Assembly (NCBI GenBank): GCA_035048815.1
Contig: JAUCBN010000049.1
Coordinates: forward strand, 8,935,501-8,999,500
DNA length: 64,000 nucleotides
From: Abelmoschus esculentus
Lineage: Eukaryota; Streptophyta; Magnoliopsida; Malvales; Malvaceae
Direction: 5' to 3'
Shown: positions 33,525-45,603 of the stretch, piece after piece
Layout: every line of letters starts with the position of its first letter
Position numbering within the stretch: the stretch's first letter is position 1
Position numbers and translations under genes: made by a program
The notes under the pieces: model-generated
What the model was told of the DNA's origin: nothing
Seen by the model: the letters and a program-made list of their open reading frames with translations, nothing else
Databases searched by the model: none

Positions 33525-35867
33525 AGATTCGTTTCTTCTCTAGTGAGTAATGGATTAAGTTTTTGATCAATCTTCAGAATTCATGTTTAAAATAAACAAA
33601 ATGCAATGATGATATGAATTAGGATTTTCATGATGCATGAATATCTAACCTAAATGATGCATGAATGTTATTTTTTTCTTTTTCTTTTCTTTTTCCTTCT
33701 TTTTCTTAAAGGATAGATTCTCGCTTCTTATCAAGATTCCAGGCTTTCACCCTCATTCTTTACTTGAAGAAGACCTTCGTCAATAAGTTTTCTTGTATTC
33801 ATGAGTCAAGGTTGGCATTTGCTCCAGAACTTTTAGAAACATCAATTCCATCCTTGTGAACCTTTTTTTTTAGTCGACTCTTTGAGAGAAAAAACTGATT
33901 TGCATTATGGGTCAGAATATTCCGTTCAATTATACCTTGTTTCTTACAACTTGGTCTCAATCATAGTTCTTGTATGAGTTTTCTATTTTGGGACATGCAC
34001 GTGCCCCCAACTTTCCAAGTTTGTTTCTTCAAATAAGTTTTGATCCATATTTTCGGAACCATACAAAATACTATGGTAGAAAACTAGATAGCATCTAGAA
34101 TTTTGTATTTATTATTATTCTCCTCTCAAATAAACGTGGTTATTCTCTTATGCTTGGCTCACTATAAGATCCTGAAGTATTGATTTCTGAATACTTTTCT
34201 TTTCACTTTGTGGTAATAGCTCTCAATTCTCAAGCTTAGGTCATTTGAGGTCCATCTTCAACATGTTCATTGGGGGTTATTCTCTTGTATTCTTATGTCT
34301 CTAGCCATCAGATTCACTCTTTTTATTCTCCCAATATAAATTTTGCCCCAAAGGCTTGTTGTTTATCTCTACTCAAATTATAACTCCAATAGGCTCGGGT
34401 AATCTTTGCTTATTCATGCTGACCTGAATTCTCAAAATGTATCATCTTACAATTAAACGGGCCCTTCTTCTCAGGTCATATAAAAAATGATCACTTGAAT
34501 CAACGATCTTGTATTTTGTAACTCTTTTAAGAAAAAAATTATTTCAAAAACAATTTTATAATCGTAAATAGGACAAAATTTAAATATGTTTTAGAAAAAA
34601 CAAAAATTATAAAAGTCATAAAGAGGTTCCTTGGATACCAAGTTCCTTAGATTCAACCCTTGAAGTTTAGTTCTTAACTCTCGGAAGCTTTGGCGATATT
34701 TGAAGTTTTCGAGTTCCTTTCAGATTGCTTGGTTCATCCTCATGATTATTGTATTTTCTTGATCACTTCGAAAACTACTCCTTCTAGTTCTCAATATTTT
34801 CTACTTTTATATATTCTAACTTTCCATACTTGCCTGCTAGTGGAGTACAAGATTACTTTCTCGAGAATTCGAAGTGTGCTTTAAATTGCATCTAACTATT
34901 GTAACATTTTTCTTTTTCTTTCTATTTTTTTCTATCTCTCTTTTTCTTTTTCTCTTTTCTTTTCTCTTTTTCTATCATATCTGTTATTATTATTTTCTTT
35001 TTCTTTATTTTCTTCTTTTTAGTTTTCCTGGGAAATCAACTCATCACATTCCTTTGTCTCGAAGGTAATGATGTAGCATACAACAAAACTTCGGCATAGT
35101 CATGAATTTGAAATTATTACCATCACTCATGAACCAAGGAATTTGGATGTTGTATTGCTATCTTTTTAGGCCTATCACTTTAGCGGTCTACCCCGAAACA
35201 TCCACACTCTTGTTTGAATTATTCCAATCATCAGGTTTCGAATATTAGAGTGCCTTTTATTTAATCTTTCTTCTCTCTTTCTTTTTCTCTATCTCCTTTT
35301 CTCTTTTCTTTTACTTATTTATTCTTTCTTTCTCTTTTTCTTTATTTTTTCTAGATTCAATCCTTATACTCTTAGGGGAATTCTCGAGATACATCAATTT
35401 GATCGGGCCTTTTCTAGGAGATTTTCTTATCATTGAACATCACTGAAGGAGTAGTAATCTCATTTCTCGTGTATTATCGACCAAAACTTTTGATTAAGAA
35501 ATTAAACTTCATCGTTATCACAACTTTCCAACAATTTTTTACTTGAATCCAAGTCACTATAAATGCGTGACATCTAAGGAATTTTGGATATAAAAAATTA
35601 ATTTGACAAAATGCATCTCTTTATTGAAATTAAAAAGTACGTGGCCTTTACATAAAGTTGTTGCTACTTTTAGGCCAATAGTAGCATGATTGATTTAAAT
35701 ATAAAAGAAAAACAAAAGATGAAAGAATATTAATGCAAGCTATCATCTAAGACATGAAAACCAAATTGAGATGCACTTAACACTCCTTTTGTCTTGGGTA
35801 TTAATCATGAACCACCCTAATCACTCCATCTCCTTAGCTCTCACCATATTTAGGTGCAGAGCTGGCT
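33525..35867 (-). other. Non-coding interior of the Tat-like element, pyrimidine-rich on the plus strand
   Basis: Long CT-rich runs occur at about 34909-35020 and 35257-35355; the minus (sense) strand is therefore purine-rich. No pol motif (DSG, YxDD, HHCC) was found in any frame I could read. Confidence 0.5.
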
Positions 35868-37193
35868 GCCATACCTGATGACTCAAGTTTTAGAACCCCA
35901 ATTTTGATAAAGTTTTGCACCGTCTTCTTAAATACTATGCAGTTTTCAATTGAGTGCTACGTTATATCGGCATGGTATTCGCAACGTGCATTGACATCAT
36001 ACCAGGTAAGATATGACGGTTTGAAAGGAGTGACACAAGTAGGTCATACCAGATTTGCCTCATACAAAAGTGAGTACATCTTCTTATAGGAAAATTGCAA
36101 AAGGGTAAATGTGTTCTTTGCCTTCTCTTGCCTCGGAATATGAGTTGGATTTCTCGCTTGTGGTGTGAAACTCCTGAAGTTCTCAGGAGTTGGGTGGGAA
36201 CTTTCATAGCTCATCTGACGTTCTTGCCCCTTTAAACACCTGTGGAGACTCCCTTCCGCCGAAGAGGACAAAATTTTTAGAAGAGCGACTTCGATCTTAT
36301 CCAATAATAATTCAGTGGGACAAACAAAGGCATTACAAGCTAAGTCATATTAGCAAATGATAGTTTGGTCTTTTTCATATAGAGTTGTTTCTTAGCAGCC
36401 TTGACTCTAACTTTCTTGCACGAAAAAACCTTCCATTAGACCCTTTCCCTTGAGCGTGGTAGCTATCATTCCCCTTAACTCACTGAATTGCGTCATGGTT
36501 TTGTCTTGAAAACTCTTCATGCCTAACAGTATCTCATTCTGATTCTTGATCACTAAGTCATGAAGTCCTTCAAGTTTGCTCACCCTTTCCACAAGGTCAT
36601 TCATGTTCTTGAAGTTTTACTGCTCTAAGGTCACCCCCTTATCATTCCTAGCTTCAAACATGAATGTTCCTCTTGGGATAACTCCACGTCTAGTAAAATT
36701 TTCTCCCATTTGACCGACGTAGTCCTTGAAAGTTTCCACATGGTACCCATGATTAATCCTCTTGTGTTATTAATTAATGTAAGTTATATTCTTGAGAATG
36801 CATGAGCATGCATGAATGAATACAAGTAAAGGCGCCGATTTTGTTGGTGGTCACCCATTGAATAAATTTTATTAGATTTGGTAAAGGCTTTCATTCAAAG
36901 CAACGATTTTCCATTGATACACTTTGAGCCAAACTTTTAATTGCTTGATAACTTCATATAGCTGAGGGAAACTTCCATCTCGGGGCAATAAGTGGAGGAT
37001 ATACTTTTGATTTTTTGAATAGAATATTCATAGGTTGGTCTTTATACCTAAACCATTGTTGGTGTGTTACATTACCTTTAAATAAACCATGGTGGCAATT
37101 AAGTATCTTTGCAACTTCATATGACTGTCTTTCTTGGGAGAAAAAACTATGACTCTGAGAAGTCATCATCATTGTAGACTTGACTGAGTACAC
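35868..37193 (-). pseudogene. Degraded Tat/Ogre-like gag
   Basis: The clearest part, minus strand near 35880-36060, reads YDVNARCEYHADIT, a stop, then HSIENCIVFKKTVQNFIKIG. It matches the conserved gag C-terminal signature of Tat/Ogre elements (ARCEYHxxxxGHSIENC), a CCHC-like zinc site. Upstream, LLQFSYKKMYSLLYEANLV and a coiled segment (MNDLVERVSKLEGLHDLV at 36551-36604) are recognisable. Stops and frame slips are frequent, so no functional protein is expected. Confidence 0.6.
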
Positions 37194-38317
37194 ATGGGGT
37201 TACATGATCTTTGATTAACTTTAAAGTGATGTTGAACTCTCAAGATAATCTCCTCCTCTTTAGGAAAACTTCTATAATGGGGGTCTCTAATTTGAGCAAA
37301 CCACCTGAATTGACACCTTTATGCTATGTGGTGTTGATGCAACAATTAACAAGATGTATGCTATGAGATGTATGCATGAATGCAGGTAAAGATGTTGATC
37401 CTGCTAGTGATCGCACTTTGAGCAACTTTCACCGATTAAAAGATCTTAATGTCCCTTTGATATTTTTATTTTCCTTTTTCTTCTTTTTTTATTTTCTTTT
37501 AATTTCCTCATTTTTTATCATTAGTTTTTATCTCTCTATTCTCTTTTCTTTTTTTTTCTCTCTCTTTCTTCAATCTCTCGATTTTTTAATTTTTTGTCTC
37601 TTTTTTTTCTTATTTTTTCACTGTTTTCTTTTTATTTTCTATTTTACATTTTTTCCTTCTTCTTTCCCTTATCTTTCATTTTAATTTTTTGCTTCCTCTA
37701 ACCATAATGAAAACCTCTAATTGGACAAACCACTTAGATCAACAACTTTAAATATGAAATGTTTATGCAAATAAAAGAGCATACAAAAAGGTTAATGCAA
37801 AATAAAAATAATAAACGAACCAATGAAATAAGAGACAAAAAAACTCTATTTAATCTGTCTAAAACCCTAGGTTATTCACATGGTTCTAAAGGGTGGGTTT
37901 TTTATATTCTCTATATGTAATTTGGTACTAAAAGGTACCTAAATTGTCCTTATTGTCCTCCTCTAAGAGTAGTAAGGCCCTCGATCATCACCCATTGTAG
38001 ACTCATTTCAATCGGGTTCAATTTGGATGGACCCTTTTGTTATGTCCATATGGGGAAACAATATTCCCACAAAAACATAGGGTAGTCGAACCCCAAAGGT
38101 ATTTTGTTAGTCCCATACGAAAAAACAATATCCTTACGAAAGCACGAGCATTTCCCCCCTTAAAAGAACATGTTTAAATACCAAATTAAAATACGTTAAA
38201 ATAAACTTGAATTAATAAACAAACAATAATTTAATTGTCACTTTACTTCACAACTTCCAAAATTAATTAAGCGGTATTTTCAAAACAAGGCTTGACTCAT
38301 TTTAAAATTTAAAAGTG
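37194..38317 (-). other. Leader region of the Tat-like element
   Basis: This untranslated stretch lies between primer site and gag. It has a strong CT-rich run on the plus strand at 37457-37690 and no coding similarity. The 102-codon frame at 37376-37684 is a product of that low-complexity run. Confidence 0.45.
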
Positions 38318-38335
38318 TCCCCAGCGGATTCGCCA
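38318..38335 (-). other. Primer-binding site of the Tat-like element
   Basis: On the minus strand TGGCGAATCCGCTGGGGA follows the 5' LTR after two bases. It closely resembles the Arg-tRNA-type site used by Tat/Ogre elements (TGGCGACTCCGCTGGGGA). Confidence 0.75.
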
Positions 38336-38337
38336 AC

Positions 38338-39256
38338 AATAACGACCCTTTCACTAAAAATATAATAAGTTTAAAAATTTTGAAATGTTGAAAATTAATT
38401 TGAAAAGGAATTTAATTTAGAAAAGTGGAAATTATAAATTAGGGATTTGGATAATTGAAAATTTGGGAATTTAGGTATTGAAAGGCTTGAGAAATTAGGG
38501 TTTGATAAAAGTAAAATTGAAAATTAGGAATTTGGTTTAGAAATTAAAATAAAAAAATTGGAGATTAGGGTTACAAATTGGAAAGGAAGTTGTGAATTTA
38601 GAAATTTGGGGATTTTCAAATTGGTGGAGAATTGAAATTAAAGTTAAGGTTACAAATTTAAAAATTGTGAATTGAAATAAAAAAGTAAAATTGAAAAATT
38701 AATAGTTTTGAAAGTTTGGGAAGGTTGAAAGGTAATTTGAAAATTATGGATTTGAAGAAATGATAATTTCGGGGTTTAGAATTTGGGAATTGAAAATTTA
38801 AGAATTTAATTCAAAAATTGGAAATTAGGGTTTTTTAAAAATAAATTAGGGTTTGAAGATACCTAAAATAAAAGAAATTAAAATTATAAAAAATTATAAA
38901 AGAAGTAAAAAAGAATCATTAAATTAAAAATGGTTTAAAAAGTAATTTAAAGAATAAAAAACGATTTGAAAAACAATTTGAAAAATGGTTGGAGTCGCCA
39001 CCGGTCACTTTGGTAGACCGAGCACCGAAAAATCAAAGATTTTAAGTAAATTGGGTTCGAGAATCGGATTTGATTAAAAATGGTGTTAACGTTTAAAATC
39101 GCCAAAAAATTGGCACATTTACAAAAATACCGCTTAATTAATATTAAATTATCCGAATTAAAATGAAATTTAAATTAAATTTTTTTAGAGATTCAATTAT
39201 ATTTTAAACGTCTAGATATTCAAAGGTAAACGCATACACCGCTACCACTACGGTTG
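38338..39256 (-). repeat. Truncated 5' LTR of the Tat-like element
   Basis: It matches 26203-27120 and 41647 onward. It stops abruptly after CGCTACCACTACGGTTGG, where the sequence switches to the chromovirus LTR block. Confidence 0.7.
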
Positions 39257-40731
39257 GCATCTGGGATAAGCAATGCTTAAATGCAATTTATAATTTCAAT
39301 ACACTCACATCCTATTGGTCGATCAACTTATCCCTATTACATCATCTTAATAACAAACACAAGGCAGTAAAAATGCTCAACTTTCTCATTAAAAACAGTA
39401 AGTAATTTACTCGTATTACACCATCATATGCTTAAATTGCATAAACCAATAAAAACAACTTATATCATGTTTTAGAAAACAACCCGTCGGAGTATTAAAC
39501 CAAAGTAAAAATAGTTCCTGAGCATTTAAAATACATGCATAAACAATTATGCAAATCATTGTTCAAGAATGATATTTTCATAGTAAAATAAGCATAAAAT
39601 AGGAAAACCCTTTTACGAGAACAACATAAAACTTAATTCGGAGTACAGGGAGGTTTCTCACACCTTCCCTACACCCAAACCATTGAAAAATAAAGTAAAA
39701 CACTATCGTAGCAGCCCACTTTCAAATCCACTCACCGACAACCATTACTTGATCAACAAGCCACCGATTCGAACCAAACTCCTTCAAATGTGATCTCCTA
39801 ATTGTTGCCCTGTTTCAAGCATCAAAACGAAAGGATTTAATACCCCCTAAACGCACAAAAAATCCCTTAATTCGGATCATGACACAACAACCCTTAAAAC
39901 CCTTAACCAAAAACTTTCCGAAACACACCAAACTTCTCATAAACCTTTATTCCAGGATTAGGGACTTTAAAAACATATTATAAACATCCTAAAACGAACA
40001 AAATCATGAATTTAGGACCCAAAAACAATGACTTAAAACCCTTGAATGAAAATTATAGGTTTTGCTCAAAAACCAGTTTTTCTTAAACCAAAAGATTAAA
40101 AACGATTTTACTAAGACAATAACTTGGTAATTTCAGTAAAGAGCCTTTTAAAATCATAGGATTGAATGTTACTTACCTCTAATTCTGACCAACAAACTTT
40201 CATGGTTTTTGAAGAAGAAACGAGTGAAAATATGACTTTTTGAAGAAGAAAAGTTGTAAACAATTACTCAAACAAAATTAATTGAGAAGAAAATGATTTT
40301 AACTTTAAATTAAGGGTGTTTTCTACCTTGGGAAGAGGGAAAACGAAAATAATAAAATAAGGGTTTATGTTTTGATATAAAATAGGTTTTTAGGAATTAA
40401 ATTAATTAATTTGGGTTATAAGTTTTAGTTCAAATATAATTAGTATTGGATCAAACCCTTTAAAGATTCAAATTTTTGGCCTTGTTTTATAAAATTATCC
40501 TCAAAATTTTCAATTTTTATAAAATATTCACTAATTTCAAAATCCTAGGGTTTCAAAGGTCAATTTTCAAAATTGAGTAGATCAAATTCAATTTATATCA
40601 AATAATAATTTTATGATATTTTTCCATAATTTATTTTCATAAAAACAAATTTTTTAAGTATTTAATCTTGAACTAGGCTTAACCGGATAAATCGGTCCAC
40701 TAAATTTTACGCCCATTTTTGGGGCGTTACA
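39257..40731 (-). repeat. Chromovirus-type LTR, second block, minus orientation
   Basis: It matches 12779-14344 from GCATCTGG onward, ending TTTTTGGGGCGTTACA. A 45-bp segment present in the first block (ACACATATACAACATTATAA region) is missing. Confidence 0.7.
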
Positions 40732-40953
40732 TAAGATGAGTACAAATCTTTTCTTTATGAGATATTTGTTGAGATCTTAGTTTTGGTAGCAAAGGCCCTT
40801 TGTGGTAAGATCCTCGTGTGAATCAGAGAGTTTTAGTGGTATCATGGTGTTTGGAAAGTCACGTGAAAGTGAAAGGAAGTTGTGAAGGAGCAGTTTCCTT
40901 ACTTCTTTCAATTGTGAAAATTTTGAGGACGGAATTTCTTAAGTGGGGGAGAT
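40732..40953 (+). mobile_element. 3' internal end of a chromovirus (second block)
   Basis: It is a near-copy of 14345-14566, ending TTTTGAGGACGGAATTTC and a purine tract (AAGTGGGGGAGAT). This copy keeps a better purine tract than the first. Confidence 0.65.
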
Positions 40954-41646
40954 TAGTAACGCCTCAAAAATGAGCTTAGAATTTTAGAGGTTGTTTCGAT
41001 GAAATTAAATCTTGGAAAAAAAATTCTAAATTTTTTATTTGACTTATATTTAATTTTTTTTAAATCAATTTTAAAAGTTGATCCTTGAAACCTATAGATT
41101 TTGAAACTAGTGACTATTTTGTAAAAATTAAAATTTTAGTGGTTAAATTATAATTGGGCCAAAACTTTGAATATTTAAGGGGATTTGATCCAATCCTATT
41201 ATTAGCTGATCCAACCTTCCAATGGACTATATAAATAACTTTTAATCAATGTTTTAACTTAAATAATAAAAATTTCCCAATTTTAACTTTGTCCTTCTTC
41301 AAGATTTCAGTTTCTTCCTTTCAAAGATAGATTCTTCATCTTTTCAAGATAAATATCTAATATTTTAATTAAAATTCGTTGGTTTAATTTCTTATAATTT
41401 TCTTCTTCAAAATCTCTTCATTTTTACTTGTTTTTAAACCTTGAAAGGAGGTTGGATCAGTTTTGGAGGTGAGAATCATTCAAACCTCTGAAAACTAAAT
41501 TTCCTTAATGAAATTCCTAAGTTCTAGGCTGATTGCAACAATCTTTAAAGTCTTAAATCAATAAAATCAGTTTTCTTGATAAAAAAATTACATTGTTTTT
41601 ATTGATTTTCGGACTAGGGTTTTACATGGTTGTTTTTTATTCCCAA
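40954..41646 (+). repeat. Chromovirus LTR, plus orientation, second block
   Basis: The start TAGTAACGCCTCAAAAATG mirrors the LTR at 39257-40731 across a 222-bp spacer. It lacks about 70 bases near its start relative to the first block and is not interrupted by the gypsy element seen at 15122. It ends where the Tat-like LTR begins, at the same site as in the first block. Confidence 0.65.
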
Positions 41647-41877
41647 TGTAGCGACCCTTTCGCTAAAAATAGATAAGTTTAAAAATTTTGAAATGTTGAA
41701 AATTAATTTGAATGATAATTTAATTTGAAAAAATGGAAATTGTAAATTAGGGATTTGGATAATTGAAAATTTGGGAATTTAGGTATTGAAAGGCTTGAGA
41801 AATTAGGGTTTGATAAAAGTAAAATTGAAAATTAGGAATTAGGTTTAGAAATTACAATAAAAATTGGGGATTAGGGT
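41647..41877 (-). repeat. Tat-like LTR, second copy, part 1
   Basis: It starts TGTAGCGACCCTTTCGC like 26203 and breaks at TTAGGGT, where a truncated gypsy element begins. Confidence 0.75.
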
Positions 41878-41884
41878 CCCATCC

Positions 41885-43610
41885 TTATTTGACAAAAAGA
41901 ATCGGAGCTCCCCATGGAGAAACACTTGGTCTAATAAAACCCCTATCCAAAAGCTCTTGCAACTGAATCTTTAATTCCTTAAGTTCTAAAGGTGGCATTC
42001 GATATGCTGCCATTGACACCGGAGTTGTACCCGGATAAACTTCAATACCAAACTCAATCTCATCACGCTTAGGTGACACTCCTGGTAATTCCTCAGGAAA
42101 CACATCCAGAAAATCTTTCACAACTCAAATGTTATCCATCCAAGAATCCGACTGTCTTGGATTAAGAATGTATGCTAGATAGGCTATAGAACTCTTCCTA
42201 ACCATCTTTTCAGCTTTAAGAGTTGATATCACATTAGATAAGAATCCTCTTCGTTCCCCCACTAAAACTATTACTCGATTATCAAGTGTTTTTAGAAAAG
42301 CTCTCTTTTTCTCACAATCCAAGTTAACCCGATGATTGGATAACCAATCCATACCAAAGATAAGATCAAACTCATTAAAAGGAAGTTCCATAAGGTTTAT
42401 AGGAAACATATCTCCTTGAAGTTCGAGGGACAGTTATGGTAAATCCTATTAACATCTACTGGGTTACCCACTGGACTTTGCACAATTACAGAAAAGTCAG
42501 TTTTACTTACTAGATTCTCAAGACCACCTGCTACCGCACTCGCCACATAAGAGTGCGTAGACCCATTATCAAGTAAAGCAAAATAAGGTATAGAATGGAT
42601 AGAAAAGGTACCCGCTATCACATCTGGTTGGTCACGACCATCATGAGCCCTGGTAGTATAAATCAGACCCGGTTTCTTAACACCCGAAGTATCTGCACTT
42701 TGAACTGATCCTCTCTCACCTCCTGCACCGGAGGCGAAAGGTTTTCCTTGTCCTCTACCCTCACAGATGTCTGAACTAAGGCCTGTGACTGATTCCTCAA
42801 TAAGGAAGTTGTAGGTGGTTCAGGACAAGACTAAAGAAATGATCCAGGGATCCACACCTGAAACAAAGCACCGATCTTTCTTCTGCATTCTCCTCCATGT
42901 TTCTTATGACAGAAGGGACATATTGGTCGGGAAAATGATGACCCACATCCACTAGTAGTAGATACCATAGGTTTCGATCTTTGATTACTCTGCTGAACTG
43001 ACTCATCTCTTGCTCTCTTACCCGAATAACTCGGGGTACCATGCTAAAAACCTGATCCATAATATTTCTTACCCCGGTCTTTCTCATATCTTGACTGAAT
43101 CCCAGAAATAGTTTTCATTCTTTCCACTGTTTTGGCACGATCAACCAAAGCACTAAAAGACTTATCTTGAAAAGGAGCTACCTTCTCACGGATTGAAAAA
43201 CGAAGGCCTTTTAGAAATTCCCGACACTTATCCTTTTCAGTGTCCACTAAACCGGGAGTATACTGTGATAATTCCACAAAACTAATCTCATACCTAGATA
43301 CCTTCATATTCTCCTGTTTCAAGTCAATGAAAGCCTGACGCCGATCAGCTAAATATTGCTCTCCCACATAATGGTTCTGAAAGGCCTGACGAAAAGTATC
43401 CCAGGTCATTTGATCAACTGACATCAACCTCTGTTCAGATTTCCACCAACGTTATGCTTCACCTTGCAGAAGTGAAACAACAGCTCTTAATTTCTTACTA
43501 GTGGGGTATTCCATTTCCTCAAATACCTGCTACTCACTAACAACCGCATCAGCACGACCTCAGCCTCGGCCTCTAGCAGCAGCAAGTCTTACACTCCTAC
43601 GAGATGACAT
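41885..43610 (-). pseudogene. Gypsy gag-protease-reverse transcriptase fragment
   Basis: Gag starts at ATG 43610 (MSSRRSVRLAAARGRG). The capsid reads TWDTFRQAFQNHYVGEQY and FLKGLRFSIREKVAPF, then a decayed zinc site (LCFRCGSLDHFF). The protease has FALLDNGSTHSYVA (Asn beside the catalytic Asp, where Ser or Thr is usual) and LIFGMDWLSNHRVNLDC. The reverse transcriptase starts DVFPEELPGVSPKRDEIEF and SPWGAPILFVK, and is cut at 41885 before its catalytic core. Several stops and frame slips occur between these parts. Confidence 0.85.
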
Positions 43611-43806
43611 AGTATCTATCTACAAGAGTAAAACCTAAGTTAGATTTGGTACCGGAGTCTAAGTTTCAAAACACAAGAGAGAAAACCTCATAGTAAAAAC
43701 ATTTGTTTTAAAAAAACTTCCCATATTCCCAAAAATATTTAATGCATGCATGATTTTCAAAAACTTGTAAAAACATTGGTTATGGGCCTCACAGTCCGAG
43801 TGTTAA

Positions 43807-43823
43807 ACTCGACTCTGATACCA
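43807..43823 (-). other. Primer-binding site of the truncated gypsy element
   Basis: The minus strand reads GGTATCAGAGTCGAGTT a few bases after the LTR end, matching the Met-tRNA site GGTATCAGAG. Confidence 0.7.
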
Positions 43824-43827
43824 AAAA

Positions 43828-45603
43828 TGTAACCCCTTATTCTTGACTTGAGGTGTACGGTAGGTTAAAATAAAATTTTATAAATCTTTATCGACAAGTA
43901 AAGTGAGAAAATAGCTTCAAAACCAACTTTATATCTCAACGGTAAAGTAAAACTTTAAAATAATTTTTTTGTATAATATTATTAAAATTAAATATTCATA
44001 TCTATGCATGAAATTTAAAAACTTCTCAATACCTAATAATCCCAAAAACAACTGAAGTAAAATCTCTGGTAACTAACATACTGAAAATAATAGGAAAAAT
44101 AGATGTCCGGTTGAGAGCTCCGAGTACCAACTCCTAGGGTTGAGTATCTGAAAAGTTAAATTAAAAGAATGAGCTATAAAGCCCAGTGTGTCTCTAAAGT
44201 GCAATCACAAATCACATTAACATTCAGTTCGCATGCATAGATATATAACATGTAAATATTTGCAGTAAATAACACAATGAACGATGAATGCAATGTCACA
44301 GAGAATGCAGTCTCATACTCCGAACGCCAAACAGAGTGGTGGAAAAGCCAACCGTTCACAGTGGAGGTATTTCCCCATAAACCCTCACCCCTTATTTCAC
44401 CAAAAACACAGTGTGGTAAAACCACCTTCCTCCGTACAATCCACCCCATGCACATGTAATGCAATCAATGCTAATGGTCTCAATGTCTCAACATATATAC
44501 TCATATAGAGTACGAAACACAATTCTCAGATAATCTGATCACAGTATCACAGAAAATGTCAAGGTCACAATATCATATTATACAGTTAGTCACAGAACAC
44601 AAATTTAGCACAGAAAGAGAACACACCTCTCAAAGCACCAGTACTACTATTGACACGAACGTTTCCCACGATCTGAGCTAGGTCCTGTTCTAGTCGAGTC
44701 AGAGCCTACAATAAATTCTAGTAATTAATCTTATTCTAAAATAATACTATGCCACCTAAAAGAACTTAAAAAGAACACATACGTATATCACGAGTGGTGC
44801 TCGCAAGAGTCTATCGAAGTTGAGTCGAAGGTGGAGGTAAAACGTCCTCTTCAGAGTTGAAATCGTTTGAAAAGATAAATATCCGAATTAAAATCTTAAA
44901 ACCACCCGCTACGATGACAAACTTAAATGAAACTATTTAATTTGGTTCTTAACAGAAAAACGTGGTTTCACCCTCAACACCCAAACAAAATATATCAAAG
45001 GAACGATACACCTTAAGGGTGACCACGCAGAAACACACCCCTAACTCCAACAGACCTCACTGTGCTACCTCCAATTCACCGACGTGAATTGATAATGGAA
45101 GAATGGAAATTAATTTCCCTTAATTTTAGCATGCTACCCACGTGGGTAATAACCCAAATTGAAATCACTTTCACCTGTGCAATTTCAACTAGTGATCACG
45201 CAAAGTAATGAAAAACCCTTAACAAAAAGCTTACCCAAAAACCTTCTTGATTGGTTCGCAGCACAAGGGAACTCACGGGAAAGCTAGTGGCGAATATAGA
45301 AGACTGAAAACCCCCCATCGAAATTCAATCGGCAGCCAACAAAGGGATTTGATGATCTTTCAATTAGAGAACGAAAAGAAAGAAAATGAACAAAAAGTCT
45401 GAGAGAGAGTTTTCGGTAGGGAAAGAGAGAGAAACTAATTATAACCAATTTTGTTTATGATTCTACTTGAATTAGGATTTTACCTGGAAAATTCCGAAAT
45501 TACCCCTTTAAATCTGATTCAAATCTCTAATTGCTAGGGTTTTAAATTAGGAATTTTAGTTAGTTAGTGTTTCCCTTTTTAATAAAATTTTTCGAGTATT
45601 ACA
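43828..45603 (-). repeat. 5' LTR of the truncated gypsy element
   Basis: On the minus strand it starts TGTAATACTCGAAAAATTT at 45603 and ends AATAAGGGGTTACA at 43828, 1776 bp. Short open frames near 44174-44508 are on both strands of this LTR and are not genes. Confidence 0.75.

Larger units (their letters stand above)
26203..39256 (-). mobile_element. Large pol-less Tat/Ogre-like Ty3-gypsy element, minus strand
   Basis: On the minus strand, a truncated 5' LTR (38338-39256) is followed by an Arg-tRNA-type primer site. Next come a degraded gag (about 35868-37193), a long non-coding part, a 33-bp minisatellite, a purine tract and a long 3' LTR (26203-32177). LTR ends read TGTAATC...GGGTCGCTACA. 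The primer site, the LTR string near GTCGCCACCGGTCA, and the gag motif ARCEYHADI...HSIENC are hallmarks of the Tat/Ogre lineage. No protease, reverse transcriptase or integrase was found in the 6.2-kb interior, so it would depend on other elements. The upper LTR is cut at about 39256. Confidence 0.75.
41878..45603 (-). mobile_element. Truncated Ty3-gypsy (Del/Tekay-like) element, minus strand
   Basis: The 5' LTR, a Met-tRNA primer site, gag, protease and the first part of reverse transcriptase are present; the rest of pol and the 3' LTR are gone. It lies in the second Tat-like LTR copy, which also lost about 165 bases at the break, so one deletion probably removed both. No TSD pair can be tested. 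Confidence 0.8.

Noticed and set aside
34874..37684. Phe-rich frames at 34874-35068 and 37376-37684 as membrane proteins
   Set aside because: They are translations of CT-rich low-complexity tracts in the Tat-like interior.
44174..44508. Overlapping frames of 60-96 codons on both strands
   Set aside because: They fall within the 5' LTR of the truncated gypsy element and show no protein similarity.
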